A DNA stretch of 34,815 nt from a bacterium (GTDB taxonomy: Bacteria > Electryoneota > B3-LCP). This document shows positions 22,198 through 30,747 of the stretch, piece after piece (position 1 is the stretch's first letter; the number at the start of each line of letters is the position of its first letter). Position numbers and translations under genes: made by a program. The DNA is taken from the NCBI GenBank assembly GCA_026394195.1, contig JAPKYS010000072.1:1-34815 (forward strand), given 5' to 3'. Under the pieces are notes generated by a model. That model saw only the letters and a list, made by a program, of their open reading frames with translations. It was not told the DNA's origin and did not search any database.

Positions 22198-25146
22198 CTA
22201 CTGAATCTCCCGGTCCGTCATGCGGTAGGTCAAGGTAGCCGTGGTAACGTTTGCCGTCGTGCGGATTTGAATGTAAACGTTATCGCTGGGGTAGGGGATG
22301 GCGGTAAATCCACTGCCAACGTTACTCCAGTTGTTGGTCCATTCGATCAGAGCCACGTCGTCGAAGAGACCGTATCCTGTGTTGGAACCAGCTCCGGCGT
22401 TGCGGCACTTGAAATCCAGATACCAGCCACCTGCAGGTGAGGTTAACTCCTTATAAGAGCGGGTCCAGCCGAACGATCCCGACTGGCCGGTGATATAGGT
22501 ATCCTGCAACGATCCGCCGGAAGTGCGGTATTGGTAGATGGCGGTTCCAAAACGAGCATCGTTGGCGTTTGATCCCGCCATGAAACCGTCAATGGTGTAG
22601 CGGGCGTTTTCCTTGATGGGAATGCGATCCTCCAACCCTGCCGCCAGGTAGGACTGCCCCGCCGCCCGGCGCACTGCCAGGCAGTAGGTGCCGGAATGCG
22701 GGTACATGTTCTCCTGGTAGATATCGTTGTTTGCCGTAGCCCAAAGCCAGCCGCCTTCGTATTCCATCCCCCCCATGAGCAGCTTATCCCGCCCCATCGA
22801 AGCTTGTATGGTTCCACTCGAAATTCCGCTGATTGAAACGATGGCGCTCAGGAAACCCGGATCCTGCACTCGCACCGGCTGCGACACCTTGTAGCTGCCG
22901 CTGGTGGTTAAGGTCAGCGGGATGACCACGTCACGGGTGGTTTCAGAAATCGAACCGGGTTCGATGGCGATTCTCCCCGTACCGGTGGCGGAATCATAGG
23001 ACGTTTCGGCGTTCAGAGCCTTGGAATACCCCGCCAGCATGCGCATGATATCTTCCGACAGTTCGCCCGTGGCCGGAGTGGGAACGTAATCGTCGATATA
23101 AACGGGGCGGAAACTGAAATCTGTAAAACCGCTCAGTGTTGCTTTGCAGTAAAGGATGCAAGAGAGATAGGTTTCCCAATAGGTCTGATCGAAGGCGAAA
23201 TTGCCCATGCTGTGAGCGATTAGTTTGCCCTGGTAGACCTCAAACCCCTGCAGGACGTGGGGGTGATGGCAAATGACCAGATCGGCGCCCAGCTCGATGG
23301 CGCGGTGCTTCAGGATGCGGTCAATGGAGTCCACGTCAGTGTTGAAGCGCTCATAATCTTCCAGGGGATGATTTTTGTAGTCCGGGCCGTACATAGCCAG
23401 CGGCGACGGATCGTATTCAGTCCCGGCATGTACCTGCACGATGATCAGGTCAGCCAGCGAATCAACCGCCGGTATGGTTGCTTCCAGAGTCGGTTCGTCG
23501 AACATGGCGAACCCGGCTTTGTTGTAGCCGGCTTCCAGAAACGGAGGTAGAAAGTCTTCACGGCCATCGCGGTTGCAGTACGAGAGCACCGCTACCCGGA
23601 TGCCATTCTGCGTGAAGAATGCCGGGCGGGTCGCCCAATAGTCATCCAATCCGGAACCCGAAAATCTTATCCCTACTGAATCCACCACGTGAACCGTCTG
23701 CGCCAGACCGGGCGCCATGTAATCGGTGGTATGGTTGTTCCCCAGCGCCGCATAGTCAACGCCTGCATAGACGAGCCCTGAGACGTTGGCAGGGTTGCCC
23801 CTAAACGTGTAATCCTTGGTCGGGTGCACATACCCCTGGTTGGTCAAAGGGCATTCCAGATTGACCATGTTGTAATCCGCTCCGAAGGTGAACATCGGGC
23901 GGATGCGCTGGAAGATGTAGTTGACTCCATAGGTCGGTATGATGCCGCCCGCCTCTTCATAGCGCCGCGCCAACATCACGTCGCCGGCGGCGTTGAGAGT
24001 AAATTCCGGCATGGGAATTCCCGGCGGAGGCAGCAGATGCTTGGCGGCATCCGCAAACAGGCTGTCGGAATCACGCACCTGCAGCGACACCGTGCGGTAA
24101 GCTCGTGAGGCATAGGTATGTGTGGGGTTGGGCAGTGATGAAAAAGTCGAATCGCCGAAATCCCAGTGGTAGAAGTGCGTGGGGCTATCGGGGTCGATCA
24201 CCGTGCTGGTGAACTGGTAAGTCGGATGAATCTGCGAGGAATCTCCCACAGCGCTGATGAACACTTGCGGTACGTTGGGCAGATCTTCGGTAATATCGTG
24301 TATTTCGTCGAAGAACGAGGTTGAGTTGCCGAAACCGTCGATATCGTTGACGTAAAAGAAGCGATCGATGACCGGCAGAGTGTTATAGCGTATCTGCCAG
24401 TCTCTGCCGACCGGTATGTTCAGCAGCGCCCACTCATCGGGATCAGCTACGCTGTGGAAAGTGGTATTCCACTGCGTGTCGGTTTGGAGCTGCGACCCTT
24501 CAAATTGATAGATGAGCTCATGGCTGCCATCGCCGACGCCAAACGCCTGAACTTCACCGACGTCATCGGCGCGCACTGCCACCCGCCAGACCGTTCCAGC
24601 AGTCACGGCAACCGGTGTGATAGATTCAACTTTCCAGGTGTTGCCGTAGAGCAACAGTGAAAACAGCGAGGAGTCGTATGTGGCCAGAGAAGTGATCTCC
24701 CAGCGGTTGGGTTCCAGATCCTGCCCGGGATAGCTGGTCAGATTGACTATCCCTGTCTCGAAGTCTTCAATCATCACTTCGTCGACAATGGTATTCAAAC
24801 CTTGGGGGAAAACCAGAGCGCTATAGAAGCATTTGTCTGACGTCTTCGCCGTCAGCGGATCCACAAAAAAAGACCGTTGCGTGGCGCCCAGCAGCGTCGC
24901 TCGACCCGCCTTGAATTTGGGGTCGGGGCTGTAGAAGAGCAGGTATAATGCCTGTCCTTGAAGCTGTTCAGGCAGGGAGATGCGCGCGTAAGAGCCTTCC
25001 ATGGAAAGCGAGACGCTTTTCACGAGCTGGCTTTTCGTTGTGTCGAGAACGCCGAAATTCCTCGCCAAACCTGCCGTGGTCGAAATGATAAAGAGAGTCC
25101 CCACCAGGCAAAGCATCCCTGATCCGATCGATACTCCTCTGCGCAT
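22198..25146 (-). CDS. Secreted CapA-type metallophosphatase-like protein with PKD domain
   Basis: 982 residues. The start is ATG 25146, with GGAG 7 nt upstream; the ATG at 25158 overlaps that GGAG and is only about 13 nt from the predicted transcript start. N-terminal signal segment (MLCLVGTLFIISTTAGLA). Residues about 290-360 are a PKD domain (YHWDFGDSTFSSLPNPTHTY). Residues about 380-690 are a CapA/PGA_cap domain with AAGDVMLARR, VNLECPLT, ALGNNHTTDY, VQVHAGTEY, ICHHPHVLQG and SMGNFAFDQ, the metal-site motifs of calcineurin-like phosphoesterases. The C-terminal part looks like a jelly-roll module (IPIKENARYTIDGFMAGSN). CapA relatives act in poly-gamma-glutamate capsule production; a secreted PKD version may have another substrate. 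No T9SS sorting domain is seen. Confidence 0.85.
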   Translation of the reverse strand: MRRGVSIGSGMLCLVGTLFIISTTAGLARNFGVLDTTKSQLVKSVSLSMEGSYARISLPEQLQGQALYLLFYSPDPKFKAGRATLLGATQRSFFVDPLTAKTSDKCFYSALVFPQGLNTIVDEVMIEDFETGIVNLTSYPGQDLEPNRWEITSLATYDSSLFSLLLYGNTWKVESITPVAVTAGTVWRVAVRADDVGEVQAFGVGDGSHELIYQFEGSQLQTDTQWNTTFHSVADPDEWALLNIPVGRDWQIRYNTLPVIDRFFYVNDIDGFGNSTSFFDEIHDITEDLPNVPQVFISAVGDSSQIHPTYQFTSTVIDPDSPTHFYHWDFGDSTFSSLPNPTHTYASRAYRTVSLQVRDSDSLFADAAKHLLPPPGIPMPEFTLNAAGDVMLARRYEEAGGIIPTYGVNYIFQRIRPMFTFGADYNMVNLECPLTNQGYVHPTKDYTFRGNPANVSGLVYAGVDYAALGNNHTTDYMAPGLAQTVHVVDSVGIRFSGSGLDDYWATRPAFFTQNGIRVAVLSYCNRDGREDFLPPFLEAGYNKAGFAMFDEPTLEATIPAVDSLADLIIVQVHAGTEYDPSPLAMYGPDYKNHPLEDYERFNTDVDSIDRILKHRAIELGADLVICHHPHVLQGFEVYQGKLIAHSMGNFAFDQTYWETYLSCILYCKATLSGFTDFSFRPVYIDDYVPTPATGELSEDIMRMLAGYSKALNAETSYDSATGTGRIAIEPGSISETTRDVVIPLTLTTSGSYKVSQPVRVQDPGFLSAIVSISGISSGTIQASMGRDKLLMGGMEYEGGWLWATANNDIYQENMYPHSGTYCLAVRRAAGQSYLAAGLEDRIPIKENARYTIDGFMAGSNANDARFGTAIYQYRTSGGSLQDTYITGQSGSFGWTRSYKELTSPAGGWYLDFKCRNAGAGSNTGYGLFDDVALIEWTNNWSNVGSGFTAIPYPSDNVYIQIRTTANVTTATLTYRMTDREIQ

Positions 25147-25177
25147 CTCAGACTCCATGTGAAGGGGTTATATATTC

Positions 25178-25206
25178 AATATACGAAAATTCTGACGGTT
25201 TGTCAA
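25178..25206 (-). promoter_or_regulatory. Strong sigma70-type promoter of the CapA-like gene
   Basis: On the minus strand TTGACA (25201-25206), 17 bp, TATATT (25178-25183). It helps fix the start at 25146. Between here and 25486 I see only AT-rich spacer without clear repeats. Confidence 0.72.
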
Positions 25207-25486
25207 GCCTTCAGAGCGAGAAACTGAGAGTTTTCTGCAGATTAATTTAATAAGCAAATACCTGTTGCCTCAAGTCTGTCTTCAAAGGACGTAAAACCTG
25301 TAACGCATTGCGCCAGCCCAAAATAATCATTGCCAATTGACAAAAAACAAGACTGCGCACCTACGAGCGATGGCTAAACGGCGTTTCCAATGTGATCTGA
25401 ATCACTCAAATGTCGCTCCTTGACAAAGAAATAGTCGCCATTATAGAGATTTCCCCAAAAAAATTGCAGAGGTTTGAAAATAGTAC

Positions 25487-25515
25487 TTGACAATTGGATT
25501 TTTTATCCGTATATT
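25487..25515 (+). promoter_or_regulatory. Strong sigma70-type promoter of the beta-helix gene
   Basis: TTGACA (25487-25492), 17 bp, TATATT (25510-25515), about 50 nt before the ATG at 25575. Confidence 0.72.
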
Positions 25516-25574
25516 AATCAATGGTAGATCACGCAACTTCCTGTAACGTATAATTTGGGGAAAAGGGGACCGCC

Positions 25575-27587
25575 ATGATGAAGAAATTGCTACTGCTTTT
25601 TATTGGGGGGGTGCTGGCTTGCACACCGCTGTTTGCCGAAACCATCGTTCCCGGGGGGGACGTCTACGGCAACTGGGCTGTATCGGGTTCACCCTACCTG
25701 ATCCAGGGCACGATTACCGTGCCTGCCGGGTTATCTTTGACGATTGAGCCAGGAGTGACCGTCGCCTTTCAGGTCGATTCGGTCATGTTCGTTCGCGGAA
25801 CTCTGAACGCGACAGGCAATCCCGCCGATTCCATCTACTTCCACGCTTACCAGACCGGGGGACACTGGGGTGGAATCCGCTTCATCAACGCCCCCGATTT
25901 CAGTCACTTGACCTATTGTGTCATCACCGATGCGCATGGCTTTGACTGTTGGAATAAGGGCGGAGCGCTCTTCCTGGATCACTCCAATCCCGTCGTCACA
26001 CATTCGACCATTCGCGGGAATGAATCCCCCTACATCGGTGGAGCTATCGCCTGTTTGTACGCCAATCCGACCATCAGCTTTTGTGAAATCAGCTCTAATC
26101 ACGCCGATAGCGACGGTGGCGCTCTCTTTCTCGACAATTCCAGTCCGCAAATCACTAACTGCATCATCAGCGATAATTCGTCGGGAAACAACGGCGGCGC
26201 CCTGGCCTGCGCTCACAGTTCCAACCCTGCCATCGTCAATTGCGCCTTCGAACGCAATGAAGCCGATGGTTATGGCGGCGGCATCCTCGCTGAACTGTCC
26301 AGCCCGCTGATTTACAACTGCCAGGTCGAATATAACCATGCCGGGCTGGGCGGAGGCGGTTTGCGGTTTACTCTCTATGCCAACCCCTCGTTGGACAGCA
26401 CTACCGTCCGTTCCAACACGACAGCGGGTTACGGAGCCGGCATCAGTCTGGAAAATTACGCCAATTCGAATATCGCCTACTGCTTGATCACCAACAATAC
26501 CGCCAGCGGTCCGGGCGGCGGCATCGACTGCGGCAGCTACTGTCTGCCCAGCATCGATCACTGCACCATCCGCGCCAATGCAGGCGGACAGGGCGCCGGC
26601 ATCAACTGCGGTCAGTGGGGTCCTTCGATCTCCAACAACATCATCGAAAACAACACCGGCGGCGGCATCAATTTCATGGCGGGTCAGACCTACGGACAGA
26701 TCAAGTACAACGATGTCTACAACAACCAGGGCGGCAACTACACCGGTGGTTCTATCCCCTTGTTTCTGGGACAGAATACACTCATCAATGCCAATAGCGA
26801 TTCCTGCGATCAGTTCTACAACATCAGTTTCAATCCAATGTTCGTGAACCCGACCGTCGGCAACCTTGATCTGCTCTGGGGTTCGCCCTGCATCGATGCA
26901 GGAAATCCTTCCGCGCCCCACGACCCAGACGGTACTGTCACCGATATGGGAGCGTTGCCCTTCGATCAAACCACACTGCCGGCTCAGCCGGAAATCGGCG
27001 TGTCAAGCTTGGTTTTAAGCTATGGCCTGGTCTGGATCCAGAGTCCCAGCGCCAAACCGCTGAAAATCTACAATACTGGCGACACCACGCTGGTCATCTA
27101 CCAGATGCAGAGCAGCAACAACGCCATTTTTTCAGTCAATTGGAACATCGCCGACAGCCTGGTGCTACCGGGCGACAGTTTGACGGTGCAGGTAGTTTTC
27201 CACCCACCAGAAGCGCAGTTCTATAGCGAAAATTTGACCATCAATGATAACGACGTGCAGGTGAACATTGCTCTGCTGGGAACCGGCAGCGTTACGGGCG
27301 TCATCGAAAACGGCCAGGTCCCGCAGACTTTCGCTCTGGATGGACCCTATCCAAATCCGTTCAACCCCAACACCACCTTCACGTTGTCGCTGCCCAAGGC
27401 AGTCGACGTGAGTCTGTCGGTGTACGACGTCAGCGGCAGACTGCTGAAGACCCTGCTTTCCGGCAGACGGGATGCGGGCGTCTATCAGATCGGCTTCGGC
27501 GATCTGACGCTCCCTTCGGGCGTCTACCTGTATCGCCTGCAAGCCGGCGAATATAACGCCAACGGCAAGATGGTGCTTTTAAAGTAG
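25575..27587 (+). CDS. Right-handed parallel beta-helix protein with T9SS sorting domain
   Basis: 670 residues. The signal peptide is MMKKLLLLFIGGVLACTPLFA. It opens IVPGGDVYGNWAVSGSPYLI and TIEPGVTVAF, the usual cap of these proteins. About ten PbH1-type coils follow to residue 460 (NPVVTHSTIRGNESPYIGGAI, ITNCIISDNSSGNNGGALAC, SISNNIIENNTGGGI). Residues about 475-575 are an ASH-like Ig sandwich (EIGVSSLVLSYGLVWIQ ... LPGDSLTVQVVFHPPE). The sorting domain runs from YPNPFNPNTTFTLSLP to GKMVLLK. Its loop after DVSGRL is KTLLSGRRDAGVY, without a palindrome. Such helices often bind or cleave polysaccharide; no lyase residues can be assigned. Its own promoter lies at 25487. Confidence 0.9.
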   Translation: MMKKLLLLFIGGVLACTPLFAETIVPGGDVYGNWAVSGSPYLIQGTITVPAGLSLTIEPGVTVAFQVDSVMFVRGTLNATGNPADSIYFHAYQTGGHWGGIRFINAPDFSHLTYCVITDAHGFDCWNKGGALFLDHSNPVVTHSTIRGNESPYIGGAIACLYANPTISFCEISSNHADSDGGALFLDNSSPQITNCIISDNSSGNNGGALACAHSSNPAIVNCAFERNEADGYGGGILAELSSPLIYNCQVEYNHAGLGGGGLRFTLYANPSLDSTTVRSNTTAGYGAGISLENYANSNIAYCLITNNTASGPGGGIDCGSYCLPSIDHCTIRANAGGQGAGINCGQWGPSISNNIIENNTGGGINFMAGQTYGQIKYNDVYNNQGGNYTGGSIPLFLGQNTLINANSDSCDQFYNISFNPMFVNPTVGNLDLLWGSPCIDAGNPSAPHDPDGTVTDMGALPFDQTTLPAQPEIGVSSLVLSYGLVWIQSPSAKPLKIYNTGDTTLVIYQMQSSNNAIFSVNWNIADSLVLPGDSLTVQVVFHPPEAQFYSENLTINDNDVQVNIALLGTGSVTGVIENGQVPQTFALDGPYPNPFNPNTTFTLSLPKAVDVSLSVYDVSGRLLKTLLSGRRDAGVYQIGFGDLTLPSGVYLYRLQAGEYNANGKMVLLK

Positions 27588-27603
27588 GCACGACGCACGA
27601 GAT

Positions 27604-27632
27604 GTAGGGGCGTTTAATTAAACGCCCTGTCA
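27604..27632. repeat. GTAGGGGC-arm palindrome, TTTAATTAAA core
   Basis: Perfect 20-bp palindrome at 27608-27627 followed by TGTCAA, as in the copies at 4345 (read on the other strand) and 22069 (TGTTAA). Confidence 0.85.
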
Positions 27633-27645
27633 AGGAAAGAAATGC

Positions 27646-27674
27646 GTAGGGGCGTTCAAATGAACGCCCCTTTT
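27646..27674 (+). terminator. GTAGGGGC-arm palindrome acting as terminator
   Basis: GGGGCGTTCA / TGAACGCCCC with a 2-base loop, followed by TTTT (27671-27674). A repeat copy with a new core (GTTCA / TGAAC) placed as the intrinsic terminator of the beta-helix gene. Confidence 0.7.
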
Positions 27675-27794
27675 CATTAAAAAATCGCCTCCAATGCGCA
27701 AATTTCTCTTGCAATTTGAGAAAATCGTTGGTAAATTGAAATTGTTGAACCCGAATCTGTTTCTCATAGTACCGAAATTAATAAGGAGACTACG

Positions 27795-29390
27795 ATGACC
27801 CCGCCGCGATTCTCTCTCCCCCTGACCCTCCTGCTGACCGCCCTGCTGCTAACGCTGGGAGCGATGACTGCATCTGCACAGCTAAATCCCATGAACTTGG
27901 TTGCTTCTTACATCGGAGAAAATTTCAACAATTATTTCGGAGGTAGCTTAACGTGCGGTGATTTCAACCACGATGGATTCGAGGATATTCTCATAGGCGC
28001 TGGATATTGGAATAATTTAACAGGGAAGAATTACATCTATTTCGGAGGTAATGAATGGCCTGTTAACCCTGCTCTAACCATCCAAGGGCGCAATGAGGGC
28101 GATGCCTATGACGTGATTGACGAGAACCTCGGAGACGTGAACGGAGATGGTATCGAGGATTTCAGCTTAGGGTTATGGATGGAAGGCGGAATAGAGCATG
28201 GGCGGTTGGATCTCTATTGGGGTTCGTCAAATCTTGACACTATCCCTGATTGGTTCTATAAATATGTCTCCACCTACCCAATCATTAATTTTCCACAGGA
28301 TATTGACAGCTGCGGTGATGTGAATGGAGATGGGGAAAATGATTTTTGTATAATTTTTCAAGATCTTGCTGGTGGTAATCATTATCATTCTTGGATCTTT
28401 TGGGGTGGCTCCAACTTGGACACTATTCCAGATTGGCGCTGTCAAGCGAAAGGTCAGAGAATTTGCGGATTAGGGGATGTTAACGGGGACGGCTTCAATG
28501 ACATCATGACTCTTGGTCCAAATCTCGAGGAAGTGCCGCGAGTATTTTTCGGAGGGAACCCCATGGACACCATACCCGATCTGACGTTCAGATACCCCAC
28601 CTTCGATGGCATTGGCGATGCTGTCGGAGACGTGAACTGCGACGGATACGATGATTTTTTACTTCCAATGCTTGATTCATATCATGACGAGCTTTATTTC
28701 GGGGGAACCGAAGTGGATACCATCCCCGACGTTATCCTGCAAAACCGTTTTGGACAACCCTGGGGTTCATTACGCGGGATCTGCCATGGCGACTTCAATG
28801 GAGATGGCATCAGCGATATCGCTACTGCAACTGGCGATCTTTATGCAGGAGACGTGATCTATATTTACCTCGGTAGCGCCAACTTCAATCCGGTTCCTGA
28901 TGCAATGACAGTGGGAGAATCGGTTTATCACGAATATGGCCATAAGTTAGCTTCCGGCGATATCAATGCCGATGGCCGGGATGAATTGCTAGTATCAGCG
29001 ATAGAGTGGGGATCGAATGTCGGCAAAGTGTACGTTTACCAAGGTCCCACAACATGGATTGACTTCGGCGCGCAAGCCGTCCCACCGGAAGAATTGCAGC
29101 ATACTCCAGGCTGGTTTCAGTTGGAACAGAATTTTCCCAACCCTTTCAATGCAACCACGACGATCAATTTCACCATTGGCAAGCCTTCGACAGTTACGAT
29201 GCAAATCTACGACCTGAAAGGAGACAAAATCAAACAATTGTTAGATAATAAACCCATGACGCCCGGAGGCTACAACGTCAGTTGGATGGGGAAGAATGAG
29301 ACGGGTCAGCCCTGCGCCTCAGGAATGTATCTGTTGGAATTGCAGGTGGATCAGTACCGCGATGTCAAGAAGATGGTGCTGGTGAGGTAG
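27795..29390 (+). CDS. FG-GAP beta-propeller with T9SS sorting domain, copy 1
   Basis: 531 residues. The signal peptide is LTLLLTALLLTLGAMTASA. Then come six or seven FG-GAP/integrin-alpha-type blades with Ca-binding loops (GDFNHDGFEDILIG, GDVNGDGIEDFSLG, GDVNGDGENDFCII, GDVNGDGFNDIMTL, GDFNGDGISDIATA, GDINADGRDELLVS). Each blade pairs with an FGG(S/N)xxDTIPD strand. The sorting domain starts FPNPFNATTTINF and has the FlgD-like ending WMGKNETGQPCASGMYLLEL ... KKMVLVR. AAGGAG precedes the ATG. It is followed by a glycosidase-like gene on the same strand, and the pair is repeated downstream. The loop after DLKG has no palindrome. Confidence 0.88.
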   Translation: MTPPRFSLPLTLLLTALLLTLGAMTASAQLNPMNLVASYIGENFNNYFGGSLTCGDFNHDGFEDILIGAGYWNNLTGKNYIYFGGNEWPVNPALTIQGRNEGDAYDVIDENLGDVNGDGIEDFSLGLWMEGGIEHGRLDLYWGSSNLDTIPDWFYKYVSTYPIINFPQDIDSCGDVNGDGENDFCIIFQDLAGGNHYHSWIFWGGSNLDTIPDWRCQAKGQRICGLGDVNGDGFNDIMTLGPNLEEVPRVFFGGNPMDTIPDLTFRYPTFDGIGDAVGDVNCDGYDDFLLPMLDSYHDELYFGGTEVDTIPDVILQNRFGQPWGSLRGICHGDFNGDGISDIATATGDLYAGDVIYIYLGSANFNPVPDAMTVGESVYHEYGHKLASGDINADGRDELLVSAIEWGSNVGKVYVYQGPTTWIDFGAQAVPPEELQHTPGWFQLEQNFPNPFNATTTINFTIGKPSTVTMQIYDLKGDKIKQLLDNKPMTPGGYNVSWMGKNETGQPCASGMYLLELQVDQYRDVKKMVLVR

Positions 29391-29391
29391 C

Positions 29392-29556
29392 ATTCAGCAA
29401 TCAGCAGTCAGCAGTCAGCAGTTAGTAAAGCGGACACGACGGAGCGTGTCCCTCCATTTGCGTTGCGTCAGGTCTTGCCCCAAGGGGGTGTGACCTGACG
29501 CCAAAACCTCATAACTCATAACTCATAACTCATAACTCATCATTCATAACTCATTC
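29392..29556. repeat. Repeat-packed spacer between FG-GAP copy 1 and glycosidase-like copy 1
   Basis: Order: five heptads of the (A/G)TCAGC(A) type (29392-29426); GGACACG / CGTGTCC (29432-29451); GCGTCAGGTC / GACCTGACGC (29465-29501); seven CTCATAA-type heptads (29508-29556). The ribosome-binding GGAG of the next gene follows at once. The paralogous spacer 32317-32413 has the outer repeats but not the two palindromes. Confidence 0.88.
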
Positions 29557-29566
29557 GGAGTCTATC

Positions 29567-30694
29567 ATGAAAAAGTCAGAAACTATCCTGAAGTGGCTGG
29601 CGCTGATTCCAACCGCACTGGTCATCCTTTCCGTTTCCTACAGCCTGCTGAACAGCAGTGACTTTCCGCGCTCAATCTACTCTCCTCCACCTATAACAAA
29701 CACCACAGCCTGGCAAACTTTCGATGAATTACACGCAAATCAGATCTGGTACTACTGGAGCGGTGATATGGGAACATCCTCTTTGTACTCATTCCTGTAC
29801 TTCGTAAATCTGCATGGGGTGAAACCAATCTTAAGGGGTTTTAACTGGACTCCCACTCATCCACCTTTTCTGGTAGAACGGTATTCTTATGGGCAGTATG
29901 ACCGCTGGGAAACAGAGGTCAATTATGGAGATGCTCTTTATTGGTTGAACTACAACGGTACAGGTTATTGTTTTATCGACTCGACAGGTATAGGGCACCA
30001 AGTTGATAATATACCACTAAACGGGGCTTCATGGGGGGTAACCGTTTTGAATGACCAAGCAGGTTACATCCTGAAAGGTCCCAAAGAGACCTTCGGAGCG
30101 GGGGCGCACCGCTATGCCTGGGGCGAACCGCGCTGGGATTATCCTCCCGAAGAAGGTACAGTAAACGGCGTACCGTTTCAGCATCGAGTTCGTGTAATGG
30201 CTAATTTCGAACCCTATTCCGACCCTATTACCACCGTTTTCAAATGGAATCTCTGGCATTTTATCCATCATTACGAGACCAATACCGATGATTCAACGCT
30301 GATCACCACCAAAACGGTAAGGGTTGGGGATTTCAATGCTCCCAACCAGTGGCAGGTCTTCACCATCAACGATACATTGCACAGCCAAATTTCGGGAGCC
30401 AGTTACGATGTTTTCTGGCCCGATTCGGTCGACCTGTGGGTGGATTGGTTCGAATATTACGACCTGAGGTTGGGTTATAAACTATGGTGTGGAGATACCT
30501 CGGTGACAAATCCAACCTGGCGGGCTATTGTCAGCGAATGTGATTCCATCGAATCTAATTATGGCAATCTCTTTACCGCTTGGGCGCAGTCGGATGAGCC
30601 GAGGCGAAATACTATTGCCGCGCGGGGACTCATATACGACTACTTACGCAATCATTTAAAGCCAAAATCCACTATTCAAACCGTGTGCAAATAG
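29567..30694 (+). CDS. Truncated glycosidase-like secreted protein, copy 1
   Basis: 375 residues, homologous along its length to the first half of the protein at 32414. The N-terminal anchor is nearly the same (MKKSETILKWLALIPTALV, then LNSSDFP), as are the segments YDVFWPDSVDLWVDWFEYYDLRLGY and AWAQSDEPRRNTIAARGLIYDYL. After this DEP-containing segment the frame ends in an unrelated tail (RNHLKPKSTIQTVCK), where the longer copy goes on for 380 residues into the rest of the barrel. This probably removes the fold's C-terminal half, so it may be a decaying duplicate. The next gene begins 53 bp later. Confidence 0.7.
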   Translation: MKKSETILKWLALIPTALVILSVSYSLLNSSDFPRSIYSPPPITNTTAWQTFDELHANQIWYYWSGDMGTSSLYSFLYFVNLHGVKPILRGFNWTPTHPPFLVERYSYGQYDRWETEVNYGDALYWLNYNGTGYCFIDSTGIGHQVDNIPLNGASWGVTVLNDQAGYILKGPKETFGAGAHRYAWGEPRWDYPPEEGTVNGVPFQHRVRVMANFEPYSDPITTVFKWNLWHFIHHYETNTDDSTLITTKTVRVGDFNAPNQWQVFTINDTLHSQISGASYDVFWPDSVDLWVDWFEYYDLRLGYKLWCGDTSVTNPTWRAIVSECDSIESNYGNLFTAWAQSDEPRRNTIAARGLIYDYLRNHLKPKSTIQTVCK

Positions 30695-30747
30695 CCTGTT
30701 TCATTCCTATATTCCATTATCCCTATCTCTGAAAAATGGAGCCACCC

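Noticed and set aside
25731..26969. Long open frame antisense to the beta-helix gene
   Set aside because: Produced by the repeated coil codons of the real gene; no signal peptide or ribosome-binding site.
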